64,000 nucleotides of DNA from Marivita cryptomonadis. GTDB lineage: Bacteria; Pseudomonadota; Alphaproteobacteria; Rhodobacterales; Rhodobacteraceae. Below are positions 45,963-54,840 of the stretch, in pieces (the stretch's first letter is position 1; every line of letters starts with the position of its first letter). The translations under genes and the position numbers were made by a program. The notes under the pieces were generated by a model that saw only the letters and a list, made by a program, of their open reading frames with translations, made no database searches and was not told the DNA's origin. The DNA is taken from the NCBI RefSeq assembly GCF_002115725.1, contig NZ_JFKD01000006.1, positions 124,001-188,000 of the forward strand, given 5' to 3'.

Positions 45963-46607
45963 TCAGGTCAGCCGCGCAAGAAACTCGGTCAGGTCGGATG
46001 TGTGGTGGTGGATGTGTTCGGCGTCGATCGCGTCCGGGGCCACATGCACCGTGCGCATCCCCATTGCATGTGGTGCGGCAAGGTTGCGCGGATCATCCTC
46101 GAACATCGCGGCGATTTGCGTGTCGGTGCCATCACGCCCGAACACGCGCTCGAACGCACTGCGTTCGGGCTTGGGTTGGTAATCGGCATGCTCCACGCCA
46201 TAGACGGCATCGAAGATATCATCCAGCCCGCGCGCTTTCAGCACGTTGCGGGCATAGGGCTCGGACCCATTCGTATAGACGATCTTGCGTCCCGGCAGAT
46301 CGCGGATCAGCGATGCCAGATACGGGTCTTCGGACAGGACGGTGAAGTCGATGTCATGCACCTCGTGCAGATAGGGTGCCGGGTCCACATCATGTTCGCG
46401 CATCAAACCCGCCAACGTGGTGCCATAAGTCTTCCAATACTCGACGCGCAGCGTATTGGCGCGCTCTTTGTCGACGCCCAGTGAGTCCATGACGAACTTC
46501 GTCATCCGCACTTCGATCTGGTCGAACAGGCGAACGGCAGGTGAATACAGGGTGTTATCGAGATCGAACACCCAATGGCGCACATGTTTGAAAGCGGACT
46601 TTACCAT
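45963..46607 (-). CDS. HAD-family pyrimidine 5'-nucleotidase
   Basis: A 214-residue HAD hydrolase. WVFDLDNTLYSP near residue 12 is motif I with the nucleophilic Asp; KIVYTNGSEPYARNVL is motif II; PKPERSAFERVF carries the motif III Lys; AAMFEDDPRNLAAPHAMGM is motif IV. The FDLDNTLY signature and size match the SDT1-like pyrimidine 5'-nucleotidases that dephosphorylate UMP and CMP. The ATG at 46607 is chosen over a longer frame that reads into the promoter region. Confidence 0.9.
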   Translation of the reverse strand: MVKSAFKHVRHWVFDLDNTLYSPAVRLFDQIEVRMTKFVMDSLGVDKERANTLRVEYWKTYGTTLAGLMREHDVDPAPYLHEVHDIDFTVLSEDPYLASLIRDLPGRKIVYTNGSEPYARNVLKARGLDDIFDAVYGVEHADYQPKPERSAFERVFGRDGTDTQIAAMFEDDPRNLAAPHAMGMRTVHVAPDAIDAEHIHHHTSDLTEFLARLT

Positions 46608-46710
46608 ACCCCGCAAACTAGGCGTCGCAATCGGGCGCGGCAATGGCTGAACTTGCGTCTTTTGTTCAACCAGCGCTATCGTGCGAGAACTTGGATAGGG
46701 ATCACGCGGT

Positions 46711-47361
46711 ATGAAAGATGTGAAGCCTCCTCAGAAGGACGCGTATTCGTCGATCCTCGAGGCGATTGATGTTGGTGTTTACCGGCCGGGTGACCGGTTG
46801 GTGGAAAGTGATCTGGCCGAACGGTTCGGCATGTCGCGGACACCAATCCGCGAGGCGTTGCAACGGCTTGAAACGCAATCGCTGCTGACGCGGGACGGGC
46901 GGTCTTTGATCGTTGCCTCACTGGACCACAACCAGATGGCAGAGCTTTACGTTGTGCGGACCGAGCTTGAAGGTTTGGCAGCCCGCCTTGCCGCGCGTCA
47001 TGCCACCGAGGAAGAGGTGCAGGTGTTGCAGGACATGGTGCATGACGATCGTGCCTTGCTGGACGACCCCTCTGCCTTGGCGCGGGCGAACCGGCGGTTT
47101 CACAAACAAATTCACTTGGCCTCGCACAACCGCTTTCTTGTGCAGCAGCTGGACCTCGTGCATCGATCGATGGCGCTTATGGCAACCACGTCGCTGGCGG
47201 CGCAGGGACGAGGCGAAATAGCACTGGCAGAACATCAGGCGATTGTTGATGCCGTCACCCAGCGCAACGAGGACGCGGCCTATAAAGCGCTTCGAGACCA
47301 TATCTCGGTCGCCTTCGTCACGCGCCTGAAGCTTGATTCCATGGCCAAGGACCAAGGCTAG
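46711..47361 (+). CDS. GntR-family regulator (FCD subfamily)
   Basis: A 216-residue regulator. A winged helix-turn-helix at about 10-70 (GDRLVESDLAERFGMSRTPI, REALQRLETQSLL) is followed by the all-helical FCD ligand domain (MAELYVVRTELEGLAARLAA; metal-binding His in FHKQIHLASHNR and EHQAIVDAV). Ligands of such proteins are often organic acids. It has no adjacent catabolic operon, so its target is unclear. Its stop touches that of the convergent glycosyltransferase. Confidence 0.93.
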   Translation: MKDVKPPQKDAYSSILEAIDVGVYRPGDRLVESDLAERFGMSRTPIREALQRLETQSLLTRDGRSLIVASLDHNQMAELYVVRTELEGLAARLAARHATEEEVQVLQDMVHDDRALLDDPSALARANRRFHKQIHLASHNRFLVQQLDLVHRSMALMATTSLAAQGRGEIALAEHQAIVDAVTQRNEDAAYKALRDHISVAFVTRLKLDSMAKDQG

Positions 47362-49164
47362 TCAGCGGATCGTCTCATGGATATCTCCTCCGGGAACGTC
47401 AGGTTCGGACCTGCCGTGCTCGGTTTTGTCCCAGTAGAATGGTTTGAACAGCAGCTCGGACCACGCTTTGTAAACGGCAAAGACGCCAAGCGGAAAATAG
47501 AAGAACATCATCGGCACCCATTGCATGAGCCCTGCATGCTGTGTGCGTCCAACGGCGACAAACCCGGTTAGAAGCGAAACCAGTTCTCCAAAAAGAAAAA
47601 GGGCCAAAAGGCCCTTTGCCCAATCCGCCGGGATCACCTCGAACAATGGGGTCGCGACCCCGAAGCAGACGAGCCAGAATGACCAGAGTGCTGGGGCCAG
47701 TGTGAATTGCAGGATGGTCGCGAGGAAAAAGACCTGAAATCCCAAGAATTTCCGCGCTCCGATGTCTTTCAAGAGGCGGAAGGGCCGACGCATGTGCACA
47801 AGGTAAGTCACGATATACCCTTTCAGCCAGCGTGAGCGTTGCCGAACCCATGGCACGATGCGATTGTTCGCCTCTTCGCGTGTCACCGTCGGTATCAGGA
47901 TGGTGCGATACCCAAATCGGTAAAGACGAATGCCCAGATCCGCATCCTCGGTCACGTTATGTGCGTCCCAGCCACCCACATGTTTGAGCGCCGCGCGCTT
48001 GAGATAGACCGTTGTGCCGCCGAGTGGGATCGGCAGCCCAAGCCGTGCAGCACCCGCCAGAACGACACGGAACCAGATTGCGTATTCAATGGTGAAACAT
48101 CGCGCAAGCGCGTTCGACTTGGTGTTGTAGAAGTCCAGAATGCCCTGAACACAGGCGACGTTTGACGGCGCTTGATGAAACGCCTCGACGACCCGTTCGA
48201 TCTGATCAATGGCGGGTGCATCTTCGGCATCCAGGACACCGATGATGTCACCGCGTGTGTGCCCAAGCGCGTAATTCAACGCCCGTGGTTTGGTCGTCAG
48301 GTGCCCATCGGGAACGCGCACCACCCGCATCCAACCCGGCAAGGAAATCGACTCGATCATTTGGCGTGTTTTGGTGTCTTTGGCTTCAAGCACCAACACC
48401 ACGTCGAGCAGCGATTTGGGGTAAGTGAGCCGCGACAAGCGCAGCACCAATTCATGTGCAATCGCAGCCTCGCGGAACAAGGGCACAATCAGACTGACCA
48501 CTGGCTTTTCGGCCATCGGAATCATAACGGGTTTTTCCGCTGGTTTTTGGTAGCCCGCGACAAAGACCGCGATCTTGAACCCCAGATTTGCGATCAGATT
48601 GACCACAGCGACTGCTGTGATGCCTGCAAAAAAAGCGTTTGGAAACATATAGATAAAGGCAAGGCAGATGCCGAAAAACAGCGACGCCAAGATGCCGCGC
48701 GAAAGGGTCAGCTTGTTGATATCACGGCAGCTATAGTCATCCGGGACTAGCCGCTCGGCGCGATCGGCAAGATAATCACCGTGCCGTCCCTCAACGATCC
48801 GCAAAAGATCGGCTTCTGCCACATCGGCAAACATGACCGGGCCAATCAGCTTTTCCATGATGTCACGCAACTGCGTAAGATCCCGCCCGGGTGGGGTCCC
48901 CACTAGGATTGCATTGCCGACCCGACCCCAGGGCAACACCCGGTATTCCAGATAAAATTCGGCTGGCAGCAGCGCGTCGAGTTCGGGATCAGGCGGATAA
49001 GTATCCGGGTTGAGCCGCCGCTGATGCGCCGAAAATTGCCATGCTTTTTGTAAGACACGACTAGTGGTTAAGTCGTTTGAAGTGTCCGATGCGACGTTGT
49101 TCCGACGATGCGCGGGCGTTAGCGCAAAGGGTAGATTGCTTCGTGTTTCCGACCTGCCGAACAT
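47362..49164 (-). CDS. Membrane GT2 glycosyltransferase with N-terminal GspE-N-like domain
   Basis: A 600-residue fusion. Residues about 60-130 (LLPAEFYLEYRVLPWGRVGN, AILVGTPPGRDLTQLRDIME, MFADVAEADLLRIVEGRHGD) resemble the N-terminal domain of type II secretion ATPases (GspE-N/MshEN). Two helices at about 155-205 precede a processive GT2 domain: PVVSLIVPLFREAAI, DAED at 322-325, TED at 415-417 and QRSRW at 452-456. Several helices follow from about 475 to 580. It probably polymerises and exports a polysaccharide across the inner membrane; sugar unknown. A CtrA-type box stands upstream. Confidence 0.88.
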   Translation of the reverse strand: MFGRSETRSNLPFALTPAHRRNNVASDTSNDLTTSRVLQKAWQFSAHQRRLNPDTYPPDPELDALLPAEFYLEYRVLPWGRVGNAILVGTPPGRDLTQLRDIMEKLIGPVMFADVAEADLLRIVEGRHGDYLADRAERLVPDDYSCRDINKLTLSRGILASLFFGICLAFIYMFPNAFFAGITAVAVVNLIANLGFKIAVFVAGYQKPAEKPVMIPMAEKPVVSLIVPLFREAAIAHELVLRLSRLTYPKSLLDVVLVLEAKDTKTRQMIESISLPGWMRVVRVPDGHLTTKPRALNYALGHTRGDIIGVLDAEDAPAIDQIERVVEAFHQAPSNVACVQGILDFYNTKSNALARCFTIEYAIWFRVVLAGAARLGLPIPLGGTTVYLKRAALKHVGGWDAHNVTEDADLGIRLYRFGYRTILIPTVTREEANNRIVPWVRQRSRWLKGYIVTYLVHMRRPFRLLKDIGARKFLGFQVFFLATILQFTLAPALWSFWLVCFGVATPLFEVIPADWAKGLLALFLFGELVSLLTGFVAVGRTQHAGLMQWVPMMFFYFPLGVFAVYKAWSELLFKPFYWDKTEHGRSEPDVPGGDIHETIR

Positions 49165-49207
49165 ATGCCCCCCGGACTGATCCGGGAGTCAGATAATCTG
49201 CAAACGG

Positions 49208-49222
49208 TTAAGCGGTGGTTAA
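49208..49222 (-). promoter_or_regulatory. Perfect CtrA-type box upstream of the GT2 gene
   Basis: TTAA-GCGGTGG-TTAA matches the full TTAA-N7-TTAA CtrA consensus. It lies 44-58 bases upstream of the GT2 start codon in the short gap after carA, so the GT2 gene is the likely target. A half-site TTAA occurs again inside the start of the gene near 49070. Confidence 0.6.
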
Positions 49223-49229
49223 TGCCCGC

Positions 49230-50399
49230 TTAGGCGCTGACGGTCTTCCGAGCGGCCATCGAGTCAGCAAAGCGTTCGAAAAGGTAGAAGCTGTCCTGCG
49301 GGCCGGGGCTGGCTTCGGGGTGCTGCTGCACCGAGAAAACCGGCCGTTCGGCCATGCGGATGCCGCAGTTCGATCCGTCAAACAAAGACACATGGGTTTC
49401 CAGAACACCTGTGGGCAAGGTCTGGCTGTCCACCGCAAAGCCGTGGTTCATTGACGTGATCTCGACCTTGCCGGTCTCCGTGTCCTTGACCGGGTGGTTC
49501 GCGCCGTGGTGGCCGTGGTTCATCTTGACCGTCTTTGCCCCCAGCGCCAGCGCCAGCATCTGGTGGCCAAGGCAAATGCCGAACATCGGCAAATCGGTGT
49601 CGTTAAGGATCTTCCGGATCATCGGAACGGCGTATTTGCCAGTCGCCGCCGGATCACCGGGACCGTTCGAGAGAAAAACGCCATCGGGATTGTGTGCAAG
49701 CACGTCTTCTGCCGTCGCCGTTGCAGGCAGGACGGTCACGTCACAGCCCGCGCTTGCCAGGCAGCGCAGGATGTTGCGCTTTGCGCCATAGTCGATGGCA
49801 ACGACCTTGTGCTTGGGGGCGGTTTGACGGGAGTAACCTTCAGGCCAGGCCCACCGCATCTCGTCCCAGCGATAGGATTGCGCGCAGGTGACGTCTTTGG
49901 CCAAATCCAGACCTTCGAGACCGGGGAACGCGCGTGCCTTTTCGACCAGCGCGGCAATGTCAAACTTACCTTCGGGATTGTGCTCCAATGCCACATGCGG
50001 CGCGCCAAGCTGCCGGATCGCGCGGGTCAGGCGGCGGGTGTCGATGCCGCCGATGGCAATCCGCCCGCGGGCCGCAAGCCACTCACTCAGTTCCTGCACA
50101 GCGCGCCAGCTCGAGCTTTGCGTCGGCATCCACTTGACGACCATGCCCTCAGCCACAGGATCGGCGGTTTCATCATCGTCCGGGTTCACACCCACATTGC
50201 CGATATGCGGGAAGGTGAATGTTACGATCTGGCCTGCATACGACGGGTCGGTCATGATTTCCTGATAACCGGTCATCGCGGTGTTGAAGCACAACTCCGC
50301 CACCGATGTGCCGGTTGCGCCAAAGCCCTGACCGTAGAAAATCGTGCCATCCGCAAGGGCAAGGCAGGCGGTCGGTGTGTCGTTGGAAAGCTGGGACAT
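49230..50399 (-). CDS. carA: Carbamoyl-phosphate synthase small subunit
   Basis: A 389-residue glutamine amidotransferase subunit feeding ammonia to CarB for arginine and pyrimidine synthesis. The N-terminal domain has CLALADGTIFYGQGFGATG and FNTAMTGYQEIMTDPSYAGQ; the class I amidotransferase domain has the catalytic Cys276 in MFGICLGHQML and the His/Glu pair in FSVQQHPEASPGP. The ATG at 50399 is chosen; an upstream extension is unlike the family. carB is not in the window. It is divergent from yqeY, as in many Alphaproteobacteria. Confidence 0.97.
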   Translation of the reverse strand: MSQLSNDTPTACLALADGTIFYGQGFGATGTSVAELCFNTAMTGYQEIMTDPSYAGQIVTFTFPHIGNVGVNPDDDETADPVAEGMVVKWMPTQSSSWRAVQELSEWLAARGRIAIGGIDTRRLTRAIRQLGAPHVALEHNPEGKFDIAALVEKARAFPGLEGLDLAKDVTCAQSYRWDEMRWAWPEGYSRQTAPKHKVVAIDYGAKRNILRCLASAGCDVTVLPATATAEDVLAHNPDGVFLSNGPGDPAATGKYAVPMIRKILNDTDLPMFGICLGHQMLALALGAKTVKMNHGHHGANHPVKDTETGKVEITSMNHGFAVDSQTLPTGVLETHVSLFDGSNCGIRMAERPVFSVQQHPEASPGPQDSFYLFERFADSMAARKTVSA

Positions 50400-50518
50400 G
50401 GCGCGACTCCGCAGAGGTAAAATCTCGCGGAACCTAAGGCTGCGCCGCCTTGTGGTCAAGGGAAGTCGGAAAATGTGATATCTATATTTTTCAATGACTT
50501 AACGCAAGTGCTGGGTGC

Positions 50519-50547
50519 TTGCTTCTGAATGTGTCCTCGCTTAATGT
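50519..50547 (+). promoter_or_regulatory. Possible yqeY promoter
   Basis: TTGCTT (50519-50524), 17 bases, then TAATGT (50542-50547), about 30 bases before the yqeY ATG. It has good spacing and position; the -10 is only a moderate match. Confidence 0.4.
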
Positions 50548-50578
50548 GCGCGCTCGTTCAACCATGGGATAGGAATTC

Positions 50579-51043
50579 ATGGACCTTCGGACCCGGCTCA
50601 ACACGTCTATCAAACAGGCGATGCGCGACAAGGACAGTGCACGGCTTTCGACCCTCCGACTGATCAACGCGGCGATCAAGGATCGTGACATCGCGGCGCG
50701 CGGGGAAGGCAATGACGACGGGGTGGGGGACGACGAAGTCCTTGGCATCCTTGGTAAAATGGTCAAGCAACGCAAAGACACCGCCAAAACCTATGAAGAG
50801 GGTGGGCGGCTTGATCTGGCGGAACGCGAGCTGTCGGAAATCGGCGTGATCGAAGAGTTCCTGCCGCGCAAGCTTTCGGACGATGAGGTTGCCGCCGCTG
50901 TGGATGCCGCCGTGGCCGAAACTGGCGCTTCTTCGATCCGTGACATGGGGCGCGTCATGGGGGCACTCAAGGGCAAGTATACCGGGCAAATGGATTTCGG
51001 TGCGGTGGGCGGCATGGTCAAGGATCGGCTCTCCAACATCTGA
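50579..51043 (+). CDS. GatB/YqeY domain protein
   Basis: A 154-residue helical protein: MDLRTRLNTSIKQAMRDKDS, LRLINAAIKDRDIAARGEGN, VLGILGKMVKQRKDTAKTYE and the C-terminal MGALKGKYTGQMDFGAVGGM. YqeY resembles the tRNA-binding tail domain of the GatB amidotransferase subunit and may act in tRNA-linked amidation, though its role is unproved. It starts with ATG after GGATAGGAATTC and is divergent from carA. Confidence 0.93.
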   Translation: MDLRTRLNTSIKQAMRDKDSARLSTLRLINAAIKDRDIAARGEGNDDGVGDDEVLGILGKMVKQRKDTAKTYEEGGRLDLAERELSEIGVIEEFLPRKLSDDEVAAAVDAAVAETGASSIRDMGRVMGALKGKYTGQMDFGAVGGMVKDRLSNI

Positions 51044-51081
51044 ACGGTCGATCGGGGCGCGTTTTCGGTCAACGGATACGG

Positions 51082-51103
51082 GACGATGCACCGACGCATC
51101 GTC
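51082..51103. terminator. Hairpin between convergent yqeY and the glycosyltransferase-like gene
   Basis: A perfect eight-base stem GACGATGC/GCATCGTC around ACCGAC, 40 bases after the yqeY stop and 12 before the stop of the minus-strand gene. There is no T-run, so it is a weak candidate terminator. Confidence 0.35.
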
Positions 51104-51114
51104 GACGGCCCCTG

Positions 51115-52011
51115 TCAGACCGTAAAGTCTGACCTGATCGCGGCCAAGATACCGGGGGCGTCAATCCGGTTATTCTGCACAAAGCGTGTCTTGTAACCGA
51201 CCCGCCCGCGCCGCGCGCCGAAGTTCTCTCCGTGGTTCAGCATGTAGAGGACAGACGGCTTTGACAGCGGTGTCAGGTCTTGTCCGGCTAGTTTTGCCAG
51301 ATATGGAAACATCCGGTGTTCGTGTTGGGTTATCTCGGACATGAAGGTGGTTGAGGTCGGATTGGAAGGATCGTGATAGACCGCCGCGCAACTGCCGCAG
51401 AGCTTCCAGAATGGCTTGCGCAACGGAGTGATCCAACTGGGCCTGTCCGCCAGTCCGATATCACCTGTCGACACGTCCATCACATAACCCGATTGCACCA
51501 GATACCCACCACGCTCTTGCCGGCTGAGCATCTCTTTCACCGTGCCTTGGCGCAAGAGGTCGTCCGCGTCAAAGGACATCGCGTAACCCGGCGCCGACGC
51601 CAGATCAGGCAGCGCCTCGCAGAGCACACGCAGCTTGCGCCACTTGTCATTTCCGGGTGTTGGGTCTGTGAAGGGCAAGTAGGTGATGCGTGGATCGTCA
51701 GGCAGGTCAGGGGCGGATTGGCAGCAGACCGCAGCGCGCCATGACGGTTCATCCTGTCCCACAAAACCCTCCAGCGTCGTTCTGAGCCGCGCCACAACCG
51801 CATCCCAGTCGCCCACATGATCTGGCCCAACCATTGGCAGCAGGAACGTCACCTGCTGCGCAGTTGCTCCTTTCGGACCGGTCGCACGCAAGGCAAGTGC
51901 CGCGCGTTCAGAGGCGACCATATCCGCCGTGGGATCCGTCCGCCCAAACAGTGTCGTGCGCAGCAAATGGCGCGTGCGGGTGAGTTTCGGGACGGCGGGA
52001 ACCTGTGCCAT
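51115..52011 (-). CDS. Glycosyltransferase-like protein, unassigned
   Basis: A 298-residue protein with a GT-A look: QQVTFLLPMVGPDHVGDWDA (N-terminal strand), TLEGFVGQDEPSWRAAVCCQ and AMSFDADDLLRQGTVKEMLS, where FDADD resembles the DxD metal site. The remainder (LVQSGYVMDVSTGDIGLADR, TTFMSEITQHEHRMFPYLAK) does not match a family I can name. No signal or membrane helix. Its closest parallels are GT2-type enzymes acting on surface polysaccharide, but the acceptor is unknown. Confidence 0.65.
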   Translation of the reverse strand: MAQVPAVPKLTRTRHLLRTTLFGRTDPTADMVASERAALALRATGPKGATAQQVTFLLPMVGPDHVGDWDAVVARLRTTLEGFVGQDEPSWRAAVCCQSAPDLPDDPRITYLPFTDPTPGNDKWRKLRVLCEALPDLASAPGYAMSFDADDLLRQGTVKEMLSRQERGGYLVQSGYVMDVSTGDIGLADRPSWITPLRKPFWKLCGSCAAVYHDPSNPTSTTFMSEITQHEHRMFPYLAKLAGQDLTPLSKPSVLYMLNHGENFGARRGRVGYKTRFVQNNRIDAPGILAAIRSDFTV

Positions 52012-52022
52012 GAAGCCTCGGG

Positions 52023-52514
52023 TCAGGGGGTGGCGATGCGGCGAACCTTCTCACTCAGCTCCGCGTATAGCTCTTTGCGTTCGTCTTCGCTCAGAAACGC
52101 GCCGATCTCAACCTCTCTTCCGGCACCGGACAGCGTCACGTAGTGCGGAACCGGTCCGCCTTTCTGGTGCATGTTCACTTGCGTCCAGTAGGGGTTGCAA
52201 TGCCACTCCTGCGGCGCGCCCTTTGGCGATTGCCGTGTCAGATGCAGGTCGTCTGGGGTGAGGGTCAGAACCTCCATGATCTGCAAATCCCTTTCGTTCC
52301 GACGCAGCGCGTACCACATCGCGCCAAGCGCCAGCAGCATGAAGGGCAGGATGCCCCAGAGCAGTACAGTGCCGATCAGCCCATAAAGCGGGATTGTCGA
52401 AAGGGTGAAGATGCCAAGGATCGTTGCCGCAAACCCATGCGCGGGCAGCGATTGATGTGGCCAGAGGCGCAGTTCCTGATTGTCCTGAGAGGTGTCGGTC
52501 CAAGTGTAGGGCAT
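52023..52514 (-). CDS. DUF2244 membrane protein
   Basis: A 163-residue protein with two central transmembrane helices (ATILGIFTLSTIPLYGLIGT, VLLWGILPFMLLALGAMWYA) between a polar N-terminus and a C-terminal beta domain: WHCNPYWTQVNMHQKGGPV and VTLSGAGREVEIGAFLSEDE are DUF2244 motifs. Function is unknown. It is read in the same direction as ccdAB and ctaD, nine bases after ccdB; ctaD ends upstream at a terminator. Confidence 0.9.
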   Translation of the reverse strand: MPYTWTDTSQDNQELRLWPHQSLPAHGFAATILGIFTLSTIPLYGLIGTVLLWGILPFMLLALGAMWYALRRNERDLQIMEVLTLTPDDLHLTRQSPKGAPQEWHCNPYWTQVNMHQKGGPVPHYVTLSGAGREVEIGAFLSEDERKELYAELSEKVRRIATP

Positions 52515-52523
52515 GGGTGTCGG

Positions 52524-52823
52524 TCAGTATCCTGTCAAAAGCATATCGCAGGCGCGGATGATGTCGTCGCGCTGATGCGCGGCCGATCCAATATGCGTCT
52601 CGAGCTGCGGAAGGGTGAGGGTCGCAAGTTGCAGAAGGTTCAATCGCAGCGCCAGATCACCCACGACAATACGTGGTGAAAGCCGATCAATGGGCGTGTG
52701 CGACCAGTCCTCTGGCACCAGCCGTGACACCACTCTTGTGTTGGCATCAGCGAGCAGGTCTGATTGGAGAACCAGCACATGGCTGCCGCTGTCGGTGCGA
52801 AAAACGTCAAATTGCTGAGCCAT
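52524..52823 (-). CDS. ccdB: CcdB-family toxin
   Basis: A 99-residue protein with the CcdB layout: QFDVFRTDSGSHVLVLQSDL at the start, TRVVSRLVPEDWSHTPIDRL in the middle and a C-terminal QRDDIIRACDMLLTGY helix. Classical CcdB poisons DNA gyrase subunit A. The final residues differ from the F-plasmid W-G-I ending, so activity is not certain. It follows ccdA by three bases, the usual antitoxin-first order. Confidence 0.88.
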   Translation of the reverse strand: MAQQFDVFRTDSGSHVLVLQSDLLADANTRVVSRLVPEDWSHTPIDRLSPRIVVGDLALRLNLLQLATLTLPQLETHIGSAAHQRDDIIRACDMLLTGY

Positions 52824-52826
52824 GTC

Positions 52827-53048
52827 TTACCACTGGCGATACTTGTCGAGGGGCAGGCCCTCTTCTTCAACGCGCCGGTTATACGCCTCGAACGCAGCTT
52901 TGTTGTCTTCTTTCCACCGCGCTGCCTCGGCACGGCGGACATCCTGTTCGATCCCGGCCTCGGCCGCGCGCGAAATGTTGACGCCAACAGCCTTGGCGCG
53001 GGCGATCAGGTCGGCATCAAGACTGAGGCTGGTGGATTTGCGTGGCAT
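52827..53048 (-). CDS. ccdA: CcdA-family antitoxin
   Basis: A 73-residue antitoxin starting MPRKSTSLSLDADLIARAKA (ribbon-helix-helix DNA-binding part) and ending FEAYNRRVEEEGLPLDKYRQ, the toxin-binding tail typical of chromosomal CcdA. I use the ATG at 53048; an upstream extension looks spurious. CcdA usually represses its own promoter; I saw no clear palindrome in the 68 bases before it, but a terminator for ctaD is there. Confidence 0.9.
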   Translation of the reverse strand: MPRKSTSLSLDADLIARAKAVGVNISRAAEAGIEQDVRRAEAARWKEDNKAAFEAYNRRVEEEGLPLDKYRQW

Positions 53049-53115
53049 GGGGCTGTCTCCTACATCCGCAGGCATACCGCAAAACCTACCCGCAAACAAC
53101 GGTAGGTTTGATGGC

Positions 53116-53143
53116 AAAAGGCCCCGGCGTTTCCACCGGGGCC
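53116..53143 (-). terminator. Terminator after ctaD
   Basis: On the minus strand a perfect eight-base stem GGCCCCGG/CCGGGGCC with an eight-base loop is followed by TTTT, 24 bases after the ctaD stop. It separates ctaD from the ccdAB pair. Confidence 0.8.
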
Positions 53144-53166
53144 CTTCGTTTCAGCTCATACACAGT

Positions 53167-54840
53167 TTAGTGTGCGTGTGTCTTTTCCCAGTCTTCCCGC
53201 TTCGGAAGTTGCTCGAACGTGTGCTCGGGCGGTGGGGAGGGCAGGGTCCATTCCAGCGTGTCTGCGTATTCATTCCACGGGTTCTTGGCAGTCTCGGCAC
53301 GGCCCTTGGCAAGGCTCCATGCGATCACACCGATGAAGAACAGGAACGATGCAAAGGACAGGAAAGCGCCCCAGCTCGAGATGTAGTTCCAGTATGCGAA
53401 CGCTTCCGGGTAGTCGATATAGCGGCGCGGCATGCCCTGACGACCCAAGAAGTGCTGCGGGAAGAACGTGATGTTCGTGCCGATGAAGAACGTCCAGAAG
53501 TGCAGTTTACCTGCCCATTCGGGGTACATCTTGCCCGTCATCTTGGGGAAGTAGAAGTAGATCCCCGCAAAGATACCGAACACCGCACCAAGGCTCATCA
53601 CGTAGTGGAAGTGTGCAACAACATAGTAGGTGTCATGATACGCACGGTCCACCGCGGCTTGGCTCAGAACGATCCCGGTTACACCACCCACGGTGAAGAG
53701 GAAGAGGAAGCCGAAGGCCCAAAGCATCGGTGTCTTGAACTCGATCGAGCCACCCCACATCGTCGCAATCCACGAGAAGATCTTTACCCCGGTTGGCACC
53801 GCGATAACCATTGTGGCCAGCATGAAGTAGGACTGCTGTGTCAGCGACATGCCCACCGTGTACATGTGGTGCGCCCACACGACAAAGCCCAAGGCACCAA
53901 TCGCGATGATCGCCCAAACCATCGGCAGATAACCGAAGATCGGCTTTCGGCTGAACGTTGCGATCACGTGGCTGATGATGCCGAACGCTGGCAGGATCAC
54001 GATGTACACTTCCGGGTGGCCAAAGAACCACAGGATGTGCTGGTAGAGAACCGGGTCACCACCGCCAGCAGGGTCAAAGAAGGTCGTGCCGAAGTTACGG
54101 TCGGTGAGCAGCATGGTGATCGCACCCGCCAGAACCGGCAGCGCCAGAAGGATCAACCAAGCTGTGACAAAGATCGACCAGGCAAACAGCGGCACCTTGA
54201 AGAGCGTCATGCCCGGTGCGCGCATGTTCAGGAAGGTGGTAATCACGTTGATCGCACCAAGGATCGACGAGGCACCCGAGACGTGCACCGCAAAGATCGC
54301 GAGGTCCATCGACATACCGCCCTCATTGGTCGACAGCGGCGGATACAGAACCCAGCCAACACCAGACCCCAGCTGGCCATTACCGCCCGGTGCAAAGACC
54401 GAACAGATTGCCAGTGTCGTACCGGCAACAAACAGCCAGAACGACAGGTTGTTCAGACGCGGGAACGCCATGTCCGGCGCGCCGATCTGCAAGGGCATGA
54501 AATAGTTACCGAATCCGCCGAACAGCGCCGGAATCACCACGAAGAACATCATCAGGATGCCGTGGCCGGTGATCAGCACGTTCCAAAGGTGTCCGTTCGG
54601 GGTACAATCGCCCACCGCTGCTGCGGTCAGGCGGGCGCCTTCCATACACATGTACTGAACACCGGGGTTCATAAGCTCCATGCGCATGTAAACGGTGAAG
54701 GCCACCGAAATGAAGCCCGCGAGACCGGCGGCGATCAGGTAGAGAATCCCGATATCCTTGTGGTTCGTGGACATGAACCAGCGGGTGAAAAAGCTGCGCT
54801 GGTCTTCATGTTCGTGGCCGTGAATGGCGGCGTCTGCCAT
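53167..54840 (-). CDS. ctaD: Cytochrome c oxidase aa3 subunit I
   Basis: A 557-residue, twelve-helix haem-copper oxidase subunit. [20 protein letters not shown] opens the core; [20 protein letters not shown] forms the D-channel; [20 protein letters not shown] carries the CuB His-Tyr cross-link; AHHMYTVG holds two more CuB histidines; [12 protein letters not shown] the K-channel; [17 protein letters not shown] binds the haems. It reduces oxygen to water and pumps protons. The ATG at 54840 follows GGAGG. The other cox genes are absent, as usual in this order. An FNR-type box stands upstream. Confidence 0.98.
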   Translation of the reverse strand: MADAAIHGHEHEDQRSFFTRWFMSTNHKDIGILYLIAAGLAGFISVAFTVYMRMELMNPGVQYMCMEGARLTAAAVGDCTPNGHLWNVLITGHGILMMFFVVIPALFGGFGNYFMPLQIGAPDMAFPRLNNLSFWLFVAGTTLAICSVFAPGGNGQLGSGVGWVLYPPLSTNEGGMSMDLAIFAVHVSGASSILGAINVITTFLNMRAPGMTLFKVPLFAWSIFVTAWLILLALPVLAGAITMLLTDRNFGTTFFDPAGGGDPVLYQHILWFFGHPEVYIVILPAFGIISHVIATFSRKPIFGYLPMVWAIIAIGALGFVVWAHHMYTVGMSLTQQSYFMLATMVIAVPTGVKIFSWIATMWGGSIEFKTPMLWAFGFLFLFTVGGVTGIVLSQAAVDRAYHDTYYVVAHFHYVMSLGAVFGIFAGIYFYFPKMTGKMYPEWAGKLHFWTFFIGTNITFFPQHFLGRQGMPRRYIDYPEAFAYWNYISSWGAFLSFASFLFFIGVIAWSLAKGRAETAKNPWNEYADTLEWTLPSPPPEHTFEQLPKREDWEKTHAH

